Assembly: GCA_965240325.2 (NCBI GenBank) | Contig: OZ251238.1 | Coordinates: 1,178,001 to 1,242,000 of the forward strand | Direction of reading: 5' to 3' | DNA from: Rebecca billardiae RCC1528 | Taxonomy: Eukaryota > Haptophyta | DNA: 64,000 nucleotides | Shown here: piece by piece, positions 43,537-54,900 of the stretch | Layout: each line of letters opens with the position of its first letter | Numbering within the stretch: position 1 is the first letter of the stretch | Position numbers and translations under genes: made by a program | Notes under the pieces: model-generated | What the model was told of the DNA's origin: nothing | The model's database searches: none | Seen by the model: only the letters and a program-made list of their open reading frames with translations

Positions 43537-43923
43537 TTTGGCGGCGGCGGGAGAGCGGCTGTGCCAGCGTCGGCATTTGGCGGCCGCGGCGGCGGCGGCG
43601 GCGGCGGCCGCGGGTTTGGCGGCGGCGGCCGCGGCTTCGGCGCGGGGGCGGGCGGCGGCGGCGGCGGCGGCGGCGGCGCACATGGCGCGCAGGCCACGGT
43701 CGTCGCCACCCTCGCGCCCGAGCCGCCCGCGCTGCCCGCAGGCGCCGACGCGGCCCTTGGCGCGGCCTCGGCGCCTGGCGGCGGCGCGGACGGCAGCGGC
43801 GCCCCTTCAGCAGAGGCGCTGCAGGCCTGGGGCATCAGCGTGGCTGACTACGCGCTGTTCGCCGCGGCCGACTTTGGGAAGGGGCCGATTCCGGAGGCGG
43901 CGCCGCCGCCCGCGCTCGCCTGA
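42187..43923 (+). CDS. FG-repeat nucleoporin, Nup42/Amo1/NUPL2-like
   Basis: 578 residues, single exon, ATG at 42187. Two Gly-rich FG regions made of SAFGGG and AFGGGGG repeats (about residues 1-160 and 295-500, with RGG boxes at the N-terminus) flank a folded helical segment: LFSAYGPVGG...LLGGDVSPEEWRWEAY, then a Gln/Ala helix. That segment matches the LSAYGP...G-x-D-x-SPEE pattern of fungal Amo1 and related Nup42 proteins. The C-terminus, YALFAAADFGKGPIPEAAPP, resembles the short Gle1-binding tail of human NUP42 (F-x-x-G-x-IP-x-x-PPP). The usual N-terminal CCCH zinc finger is absent. The family acts at the cytoplasmic face of the nuclear pore in mRNA export through Gle1 and the DEAD-box helicase Dbp5. 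The extreme poly-Gly content is shared with other genes here and may reflect GC drive. Confidence 0.78.
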
Positions 43924-44354
43924 CGGCGCCCACCCTCGCGACCACGACGGCTGCGCGGCGCGCACTCGCGCCATGCCGGTCGACGAGCCGCCGGCTACAC
44001 TGACTCGGCGACATCACGCAGGCATGCGCCCCGCCGGCCTGACTGCTGCAGACGCTGGCAACGCTGCCGGCGTGCCGCCCGCAGACGTTGGCAGCCGTGT
44101 AGTTGCCCATCGTCATAGCGGCGCTGCTGTTAGTACGACTGCTACGTACGACCTGCCCTGCCGCCTACCAAATGATGAATAATGCTTTTTGCCCCGGCTC
44201 TGTTCGCCTCCCGGATTTTGGTCGGTCCGGACGAGCCAAAAGCGCCAAAGCGAAGCGCGCCACAAAGGCTGCTCAGGCTGGGCGCGCGCTTGCGGCCTCG
44301 ACACACAAGCTGCACCACCCTCACGCTCAGGCCGGCCTGAGCCCCGCGCGACAC
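43924..44354. other. intergenic region upstream of giant gene 2
   Basis: 431 bp. The frame of giant gene 2 is open through most of it and contains an ATG at 44172, but that start would put a hydrophilic Lys/Ala/His-rich stretch before the signal peptide. A lower-GC patch with AATGATGAATAATG lies near 44171-44184. It is regarded as promoter and 5' UTR. Confidence 0.45.
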
Positions 44355-45879
44355 ATGCGCATGACGCGCTCTGCACTGCTTCTGCTTGCGATCACGCCGC
44401 GCTTGGTGCACGGCGCGTGCCCCGTGGCGAACTGCACCATCGACGTGTACTGCGTCGACGACAATCTGGCCGACGTCGGCGTCGGCTTCTACTCGCCCGC
44501 GGACGACTGCGATCGGTACGCATGCACTCTGCACCCTGCGTGCGCAGCGGGCTCGTGGGGGTTCTGCATCGACTCGACGACGGGGCACGCCTCGTCCGGC
44601 GGGGGCAGTGACAACTGCGATCACTTGTGCTCGCCCGGGGGGCACGTGATCAACTTCCAGTTCACGCACCCCATCATGTTCTGCAAGTACTGCCGCGAGG
44701 CGCTACAGGGCTACTACTCGCCGCCGAACATGACCGAGGAGTTCCTCTGCGAGAACGACCAGGGCCCGGGCGCGGACATTGACTATTCCGTGAAGGGCAA
44801 CTGCTGCCCAGACTGCCCCATCGTGTGCACCGACCCGGGCCCCAACGTCACCTGGAGTGAGGGCGACTCGTGCGCGCCACACCCCCCGCCGCAGCCGCCA
44901 AGCCCGCCACCAAGCCCGCCGCCGACCGCTACTCCGAGCCCGCCACCTTCGCCCCCACCCAGCCCACCGCCGCCGCAACCACCGCCATCGCCACCGCCAT
45001 CGCCGCCGCCATCGCCGCCGCCTTCGCCCCCGCCAGCTCCGCCACCCGAGCCCCCGCCCAACCCGCCGCCGAGCCCTCCACCACCGCAGCCACCGCCCAG
45101 CCCGCCGCCGGTGCTGCCTCCGTCGCCACCGCCGTCACCGCCACCGAGTCCACCTCCGAGCCCTCCGCCACCTGTGCCGCCACCAAGCCCACCACCGGGT
45201 GCACCGCCCAGCCCACCGCCATCGCCGCCCCCAAACGCGCCACCCTCACCTCCGCCCTCGCCACCACCCAGCCCGCCGCCGCCCTCGCCACCACCTAGCC
45301 CGCCACCTAGCCCGCCACCGTCACCGCCACCATCCCCGCCGCCGCATCCGCCGCCGAGCCCGCCACCATTACCGCCTCCACCGTCGCCGCCACCCAGCCC
45401 GCCGCCGAGCCCGCCACCGAGCCCGCCGCCAAGCCCGCCACCGCCGAGCCCACCACCGTCGCCGCCGCCAAGGCAACCGCCGAGCCCGCCGCCGTCCCCG
45501 CCGCCCGCATTGCCACCGAGTCCGCCGCCCAGCCCACCACCAATAGCGCCACCTGCCCCACCACCCAGCCCGCCGCCAAGCCCGCCGCCGAGCCCGCCGC
45601 CGCCGAGCCTGCCGCCGGCGCCACCGCCTAGTCCGCCACCGCGCCCACCACCATCACCGCCGCCGAGCCCGCCGCCGAACCCGCCGCCGCGACCGCCACC
45701 GGCACCGCCGCCCTCGCCACCGCCGAGCCCGCCGCCCCGGCCGCCGCCGAGCCCACCGCCGAGCCCGCCTCCACCGCTGCCGCCGCCATCGCCGCCCCCG
45801 AGTGCGCCACCCAGCCCGCCTCCCAGCCCACCGCCACCCGGCCCGCCGCCATCGCCACCACCGAGCCCACCACCGAGCT

Positions 45880-45910
<31 letters not shown>

Positions 45911-48900
45911 GAGACCGCCGCCGTCCCCGCCGCCGAGCCCACCGCCCGGCCAGCCACCGAACCCGCCACCGAGCCCACCACCGAGCCCGCCGCCAAGCCC
46001 GCCACCGCCGAGCCCGCCGCCGGCGCCACCGCCCAGCCCTCCGCCGAGCTCGCCACCGTCACCGCCACCTGCACCACCGCCACGCCCACCACCGAGTCCG
46101 CCACCAAGCCTGCCGCCTCCACGCCCACCACCGTCGCCGCCACCGTCGCCGCCACCCAGCATGCCGCCCAACCCGCCGCCAAGCCCACCACCAAGCCCGC
46201 CTCCGCCATCACCACCACCGTTGCCACCACCGAGCCCGCCGCCCAGCCCACCGCCCAGCCCACCGCCCAGCCCGCCACCGCGGCCGCCGCCGAGCCCACC
46301 GCCGAGCCCACCGCCACCCAGCCTGCCACCGTCGCCCCCGCCGAGCCCACCGCCGGGTCCTCCACCACGCCCACCGCCATCACCGCCACCCAGCCCGCCA
46401 CCGACTCCTCCGCCGTCACCACCACCAAGCACGCCACCGGCGCCGCCACCAATCCCGCCACCAAGCCCACCGCCCGGCGAGCCGCCGAACCCGCCACCGA
46501 GCCCACCACCGAGCCCACCGCCAAGCCCACCACCGCCAAGCCCGCCGCCGGCTCCACCGCCCAGCCCTCCGCCGAGCTCGCCACCGTCACCGCCGCCGGT
46601 GCCGCCACCAAGCCCGCCGCCAAGCCCACCGCCAAGCCCGCCGCCTCCAGGCCCGCCACCGTCCCCGCCGCCGTCGCTGCCACCCAGCCCACCGCCAAGT
46701 CCTCCGCCGTCACCACCGCCAACACCACCACCGCGCCCACCGCCGAGCCCACCTCCGCGCCCACCACCAAGCCCGCCGCCGTCACCACCGCCAGCCCCGC
46801 CACCATCACCGCCGCCGATCACACCACCAAGCCCGCCACCAAGCCCACCCCCGAGCCCGCCGCCGAGCCCGCCGCCCTCGCCGCCGCCCTCCCCACCGCC
46901 CTACCCACCGCCCTCGCCGCCACCACCAAGTCCGCCGCCCTCGCCGCCGCCGAGCCCACCGCCATCGCCGCCGCCCAGTCCGCCACCACCAGCACCGCCA
47001 CCGAGCCCGCCGCCGAATCCACCGCCTTTGCCACCGCCAAGTCCGCCCCCGTCCCCGCCGCCAAGCCCACCGCCTTCGCCTCCTCCAAGCCCGCCACCAC
47101 CGAGCTCGCCGCCAAGCCCACCCCCGAGCCCGCCTCCGAGTCCGCCGCCCTCGCCACCGCCGTCACCGCCGCCGTCGCCACCGCCGTCGCCTCCGCCCTC
47201 ACCGCCGCCGCCGTCACCGCCGCCGTCGCCGCCGCCGAGTCCGCCACCGTCACCGCCGCCGAGCCCGCCACCACCAAGCCCACCGCCCAGCCCGCCGCCC
47301 AGCCCGCCTCCAAGCCCGCCGCCAAGCCCGCCACCCTCGCCTCCGCCCTCGCCCCCGCCCTCGCCGCCGCCGTCACCAACACCGCCATCCTCACCGCCTT
47401 CGCCGCCGCCGAGCCCGCCGCCATCGCCGCCGCCGAGCCCACCGCCGGCACCCCCACCGTCACCGCCGCCATCGCCACCGCCGAGTCCACCGCCGCCATC
47501 GCCGCCACCGTCGCCGCCGCCAAGTCCACCACCGTCGCCGCCGCCCAGCCCGCCGCCCTCGCCGCCGCCCAGCCCGCCGCCCTCGCCACCTCCAAGCCCG
47601 CCGCCGCCAAGCCAGCCGCCAAGCCCGCCGCCGAGCCCACCCCCGAGCCCGCCGCCGAGCCCGCCGCCCTCGCCACCGCCTTTGCCGCCGCCCTCTCCGC
47701 CGCCCTCGCCGCCGCCACCGTCACCACCACCGTCGCCACCACCGAGCCCGCCGCCGTCTCCGCCACCGAGCCCACCACCATCACCTCCACCGTCACCGCC
47801 GCCATCGCCACCGCCGAGCCCACCGCCACCCTCGCCGCCACCCTCGCCGCCACCAAGTCCACCACCCTCGCCGCCACCGAGCCCACCACCCTCGCCGCCG
47901 CCGAGCCCGCCGCCCTCGCCACCGCCAAGCCCGCCGCCGCCGAGCCCGCCGCCGAGCCCACCGCCCAGCCCGCCGCCCAGCCCGCCGCCCTCGCCGCCGC
48001 CCTCACCGCCGCCCTCACAGCCGCCCTCGCCGCCGCCTTCACCGCCACCACCAAGTCCGCCGCCGTCGCCACCGCCAAGCCCGCCACCGTCACCGCCGCC
48101 AAGCCCGCCGCAACCGAGCCCTCCGCCAAGCCCGCCACCCAGCCCCCCTCCACGCCCGCCACCGAGCCCGCCGCCCTCGCCGCCGCCCTCGCCGCCTCCC
48201 TCACCCCCGCCCTCGCCCCCGCCACCGTCACCGCCGCCCTCGCCGCCGCCGAGCCCCCCGCCGTGTCCGCCACCGAGCCCACCACCATCACCGCCCCCGA
48301 GCCCGCCGCCCTCGCCACCTCCGAGCCCCCCGCCACCATCATCTCCACCCTCGCCGCCGCCCAGCCCGCCACCGTCGCCGCCGCCAAGCCCGCCGCCATC
48401 GCCACCGCCGAGCCCGCCGCCATCGCCACCGCCGAGCCCGCCACAGCCGAGCCCGCCGCCGAGCCCGCCGCCGAGCCCTCCGCCGAGCCCGCCGCCCTCG
48501 CCACCACCGTTCCCGCCGCCGAGCCCGCCACCCTCGCCGCCGCCCTCGCCACCGCCGCCATCGCCCCCGCCGAGCCCACCACCCTCACACCCGCCGAGCC
48601 CGCCACCAAGCCCGCCACCATCGCAGCCGCCGAGCCCGCCACCGTCGCCGCCACCAAGCCCGCCGCCGCCGAGCCCACCACCATCGCCACCGCCCAGCCC
48701 TCCGCCGTCGCCCCCTCCAAGCCCGCCACCGCCAAGCCCACCGCCAAGCCCACCGCCGAGCCCGCCTCCCAGTCCACCGCCCTCGCCGCCGCCCTCGCCA
48801 CCGCCCTCGCCTCCACCATCGCCCCCGCCGTCGCCGCCGCCGCCAAGCCCACCTCCCTCGCCGCCGCCAAGCCCACCGCCGTCGCCGCCGCCAAGCCCGC

Positions 48901-51900
48901 CGCCGCCGAGCCCCCCACCGAGCCCACCACCCAGCCCGCCGCCGAGCCCGCCGCCCTTGCCACCGCCCTCGCCGCCGCCCGCACCGCCGCCCTCACCGCC
49001 GCCCTCGCCCCCGCCACCAAGCCCGCCGCCCTCGCCACCGCCGAGCCCGCCACCGTCACCGCCGCCAAGCCCGCCGCCGCCGAGCCCGCCACCATCGCCA
49101 CCGCCGAGCCCACCACCGAGCCCGCCACCGATCTCGCCGCCGTCACCACCACCCTCGCCACCGCCGTCCCCGCCACCGAGCCCGCCGCCCCCAAGACCTC
49201 CGCCAAGCCCACCTCCAAGCCCGCCGCCCAGCCCACCCCCGTCGCCGCCGCCGCCGTCGCCACCCCCGTCGCCGCCGCCGAGCCCACCGCCGAGCCCACC
49301 ACCAAGACCACCGCCATCGCCGCCACCGAGCCCACCGCCAAGCCCACCCCCGAGCCCTCCGCCACCCAGCCTGCCACCAAACCCACCGCCTCCCAGTCCA
49401 CCACCATCGCCACCGCCGTCACCGCCTCCCAGCCCACCGCCCTCGCCACCGCCAAGTCCACCGCCAAGCCCACCGCCCAGTCCACCTCCATCGCCGCCCC
49501 CTCCGAGTCATCCGCCCTCGCCCCCCCCCTCGCCGCCGCCGAGCCCGCCACCGAGCCCGCCGCCGAGCCCACCGCCAAGCCCGCCGCCGAGCCCGCCGCC
49601 ATCGCCTCCGCCCAGCCCACCTCCGTCCCCGCCACCAAGGCCCCCGCCCAGCCCACCTCCACCGACCCCGCCTCCGTCTCCACCGCCGTCGCCGCCACCG
49701 AGCCCACCGCCATCTCCGCCACCAAGCCCGCCACCGAGCCCACCACCCTCGCCTCCGCCTAGCCCACCGCCGCCAAGCCCACCGCCCAGCCCGCCGCCCT
49801 CGCCACCCCCCTCGCCACCGCCCTCGCCGCCACCGAGCCCCCCACCGTCCCCGCCGCCCAACCCGCCGCCCAGTCCGCCGCCTGGTGCGCCACCCAGCCC
49901 ACCACCGTCGCCGCCGCCGTCGCCGCCACCGCCATCGCCGCCCCCCAGCCCACCGCCAAGCCCGCCGCCGAGCCCGCCGCCAAGCCCACCGCCAAGCCCG
50001 CCTCCAAGCCCACCACCCTCGCCCCCACCGAGCCCACCGCCACCGAGCCCACCGCCGATCCCGCCGCCATCACCGCCGCCGAGTCCGCCACCTTCGCCAC
50101 CACCAAGCCCGCCGCCAAGCCCGCCGCCCTCGCCGCCACCCTCGCCACCGCCAAGTCCGCCTCCAAGCCCACCGCCCTCGCCACCGCCCAGCCCACCGCC
50201 GCCCAGCCCGCCGCCCAGCCCGCCACCCTTGCCACCGCCCTCGCCACCGCCCTCGCCGCCACCAAGCCCACCGCCGAGCCCGCCACCGAGCCCGCCACCA
50301 TCGCCACCACCGTCGCCGCCACCAAGCCCTCCACCCTCACCGCCGCCATCGCCCCCACCGCCATCGCCCCCGCCGAGCCCGCCACCCTCGCCACCACCGA
50401 GCCCACCACCGAGCCCGCCACCATTGCCACCACCGGGCCCGCCTCCATCGCCGCCACCGAGCCCACCGCCGAGCCAGCCGCCGTCACCACCACCATCGCC
50501 GCCACCAAGCCCGCCGCCGCCAAGCCCGCCACCGTCACCGCCGCCATCACCACCACCGAGGCCACCACCATCGCCGCCGCCGAGCCCACCGCCAAGCCCT
50601 CCGCCCTCGCCTCCGCCGAGCCCGCCACCACCAAGTCCACCGCCGAGCCCACCGCCCTCACCTCCGCCCTCGCCTCCACCATCACCGCCACCTAGCCCGC
50701 CACCGGGCCCTCCGCCAAGCCCGCCGCCGAGCCCACCACCGTCACCGCCGCCATCACCACCACCGAGCCCACCACCGCCGTCGCCACCGCCGTCACCACC
50801 GCCATCGCCGCCGCCCAGCCCACCGCCGTCACCACCTCCGAGTCCGCCGCCAAGCCCACCACCATCGCCGCCGCCCAGTCCGCCGCCGCCAAGCCCGCCG
50901 CCAAGCCCGCCGCCCTCACCACCGCCCTCAACACCGCCTACGCCGCCACCGAGCCCACCCCCGAGCCAGCCACCAAGCCCACCGCCATCGCCACCACCGT
51001 CTCCGCCACCGAGCCCCCCACCCTCGCCGCCACCATCACCGCCACCTAGCCCGCCACCGGGCCCTCCGCCAAGCCCGCCGCCGAGCCCACCACCGTCACC
51101 GCCGCCGAACCCGCCTCCTTCACCGCCGCCGTCGCCTCCACCGCCTTCGCCACCCCCGAGCCCGCCCCCGTCGCCACCGCCCGGCCCGCCGCCAAGCCCG
51201 CCGCCAACGCCACCACCGAGCCCGCCTCCGTCGCCGCCACCGAGCCCGCCACCGGGCCCTCCGCCAAGCCCGCCGCCGAGACCACCACCGTCACCGCCGC
51301 CGAACCCGCCTCCTTCACCGCCGCCGTCGCCACCACCGCCTTCGCCACCCCCGAGCCCGCCCCCGTCGCCACCGCCTAGCCCGCCGCCAAGCCCGCCACC
51401 ATTGCCACCACCGGGCCCGCCTCCGTCGCCGCCACCGAGCCCGCCACCCAGCCCGCCGCCGTCACCGCCGCCATCACCACCACCGAGCCCACCACCGCCG
51501 TCGCCACCGCCGTCACCACCGCCATCGCCGCCGCCCAGCCCACCGCCGTCACCACCTCCGAGTCCGCCGCCAAGCCCACCACCATCGCCGCCGCCCAGTC
51601 CGCCGCCGCCAAGCCCGCCGCCAAGCCCGCCGCCCTCACCACCGCCCTCAACACCGCCTACGCCGCCACCGAGCCCACCCCCGAGCCCGCCACCAAGCCC
51701 AACGCCATCGCCACCACCGTCTCCGCCACCGAGCCCTCCACCCTCGCCGCCCCCGTCGCCCCCACCGCCGTCGCCCCCACCGAGCCCGCCACCGTCGCCA
51801 CCGCCCAGTCCGCCGCCTAGCCCGCCGCCCAGCCCGCCACCGTCACCACCGCCCTCCCCGCCCCCGAGCCCACCGCCGAGTTCGCCGCCGTCGCCGCCAC

Positions 51901-54900
51901 CTTCACCGCCACCGAGCCCGCCGCCACCGAGCCCACCACCTTCACCGCCACCATCGCCGCCGCCGAGCCCGCCACCATCACCGCCACCCAGTCCACCGCC
52001 GAGCCCGCCGCCCTCGCCACCACCGAGCCCGCCGCCACCAAGCCCACCGCCGAGCCCGCCGCCATCACCACCACCCAGCCCGCCACCCAGCCCGCCACCG
52101 TCGCCGCCACCAAGCCCGCCTCCGTCTCCCCCGCCGTCGCCGCCACCGCCATCGCTACCACCGAGTCCGCCACCGTCGCCGCCGCCCAGCCCGCCGCCCA
52201 GCCCACCACCGTCGCCGCCGCCCAGCCAACCGCCCTTCCCGCCCCCGAGCCCACCGCCGAGCCCACCACCGTCGCCGCCACCATCGCCGCCACCGAGCCC
52301 GCCGCCGCCGAGCCCACCTCCATCACCACCGCCATCGCCGCCGCCGAGCCTACCACCGTCGCCGCCACCCAGTCCACCGCCGAGCCCACCGCCATCGCCA
52401 CCGCCGTCACCACCGCCACCAAGCCCACCGCCGAGTCCGCCGCCCTCATCACCGCCATCGCCACCACCGTCACCACCGCCGAGCCCGCCGCCGTCACCAC
52501 CACCCAACCAGCCACCAAGCCCGCCACCATCTCCGCCACCGAGCCAGCCTCCGTCGCCACCACCATCGCCGCCACCGCCATCGCCGCCGCCGAGCCCACC
52601 ACCGTCGGCACCGCCCTCCCCGCCTCCGAGCCCGCCGCCGAGCCCGCCGCCATCGCCACCGCCCTCCCCACCGCCGAGCCCGCCGCCACCAAGCCCACCC
52701 CCGTCACCACCGCCGTCACCGCCGCCGAGCCCGCCTCCATCACCGCCACCAAGTCCACCACCAAGTCCACCGCCGTCGCCACCGCCGAGCCCACCGCCAC
52801 CGAGCCCGCCGCCCTCACCACCGCCATCGCCACCGCCCTCACCACCGCCGAGCCCGCCGCCGTTACCACCACCCAGCCCGCCACCAAGCCCGCCACCATC
52901 TCCGCCACCGAGCCAGCCTCCGTCGCCACCACCATCGCCGCCACCGCCATCGCCGCCGCCGAGCCCACCACCGTCGGCACCGCCCTCCCCGCCTCCGAGC
53001 CCGCCGCCGAGCCCGCCGCCATCGCCACCGCCCTCCCCACCGCCGAGCCCGCCGCCACCAAGCCCACCCCCGTCACCACCGCCGTCACCGCCGCCGAGCC
53101 CGCCTCCATCACCGCCACCAAGTCCACCACCAAGTCCACCGCCGTCGCCACCGCCGAGCCCACCGCCACCAAGCCCGCCACCGAGCCCGCCGCCCTCGCC
53201 ACCGCCGTCACCACCGCCCTCCCCACCGCCGAGCCCGCCACCGAGGCCCCCGCCATCGCCACCACCGTCGCCGCCGCCGAGCCCGCCACCACCGAGCCCG
53301 CCGCCATCACCACCGCCGTCACTGCCGCCGAGCCCGCCACCATCGCCGCCACCAAGTCCACCGCCAAGCCCACCGCCCTCGCCACCGCCGTCACCACCGC
53401 CACCAAGCCCGCCGCCGAGTCCGCCGCCCTCGCCACCGCCATCGCCACCACCGTCGCCACCGCCGAGCCGGCCACCCTCACCACCACCCAGCCCGCCGCC
53501 AAGCCCGCCACCATCGCCACCACCGAGCCCGCCTCCGTCGCCCCCGCCATCGCCGCCACCGCCTTCGCCGCCGCCGAGCCCGCCGCCACCGAGCCCACCA
53601 CCATCACCATTGCCATCGCCGCCACCAAGCCCACCACCATCACCGCCACCAAGTCCATCACCAAGCCCACCGCCATCGCCACCACCAAGCCCACCGCCAC
53701 CAAGTCCACCGCCGAGCCCGCCGCCGTCGCCGCCACCATCGCCGCCACCGAGCCCGCCGCCGCAGAGCCCGCCGCTATCACCACCGCCATCGCCGCTGCC
53801 CAGCCCGCCGCCCTCGCCGCCGCCGTCACCACCGCCCCCAAGCCCGCCGTCGCAGAACACGCCATCGCCTTCACCCTCACCGCCACCGCCACCAACGGCG
53901 CCGCCCTCTGCATCATCGCCACTGCCCTCGCCGCCGCCCAGCCCCCTGCCAGCAAGCCCATCCCTGAGCCCTCCGCCGTTGCCGCCGACGAGCCCACTGC
54001 AGCCATCTGTGCCACCAGCGCCGCCGCCTAGCCCACAGCCGTCTGCACCGCCAGCACCAGCACCGCCGACGTCGCCTCCACCACCGGCGCTGCCTCCATC
54101 GCTGCCACCGAGCCCATTGCCAGCTCCACCGCCATTGCCGCCAGCAATGCCGCCACCGCCGCCGCGTGCAACGCCGTTCCCGCCACCATCACCACCCAGC
54201 CCGCCGCCATTTCCGCCGCCACCCTTCCTACAGCCGCTACCGCCACCCCTACCACCACCACGCACACCGCCATCACCGCCATCGGCGTCGCCACCGCCTC
54301 CACCACCCAGCCCGCCACCGATCCCACCACCATCGCCGCCACCGCGCCCTCCAACGCCACCACCAGCCTCAGCGCCGCCACAGAGACCACCACCAAGCAC
54401 ATCGTCTCCGAGCACGCTGCCATCGCCACCGCCGTCACCGCCGCCAGGCCCACCTCCGCTTTCCCCGCCCTCTCAACCATCGCCCTTCCATCCACCACCC
54501 CAAGAGCCCCCGTCGTCTCCGCCATCGCTGCCGCCCAGCTCACCCCCGTTGCCGCCACCTCCACCATCGATGCCGCCGCTGCCTCCGCCGCCACCACGTG
54601 CTGAGCCATACCCACCGCCCGCGCCACCGGGCATGCCGCCTGGCGCGCCGCCTAGCCCACCGCCACGACTGCCACCAGCCCCACCGCCCAGCCCGCCGCC
54701 AAGCCCGCCGCCCGCACAGCCACCCAACCCGCCGCCCGGCCGGCCACCCTGGTCGCCACCGTCGCCTCCGCCGTCCTTGCTGCCGTCGCCGCCCGCGTCA
54801 CCGTTGTCACCACCGCCAAAGCCCCCACCGCTCCCACCACACAGCCCACCTACCGCCGGCCTCCCGCCAGCAGTCCCACCCTTCCAGCCGGCTCCTCCCG

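Noticed and set aside
44103-44354. Extension of giant gene 2 upstream to 44103 or to the ATG at 44172
   Set aside because: The 44103 codon is TTG, and the 44172 start would bury the signal peptide behind 60 hydrophilic residues. The ATG at 44355 gives a standard secretory start.
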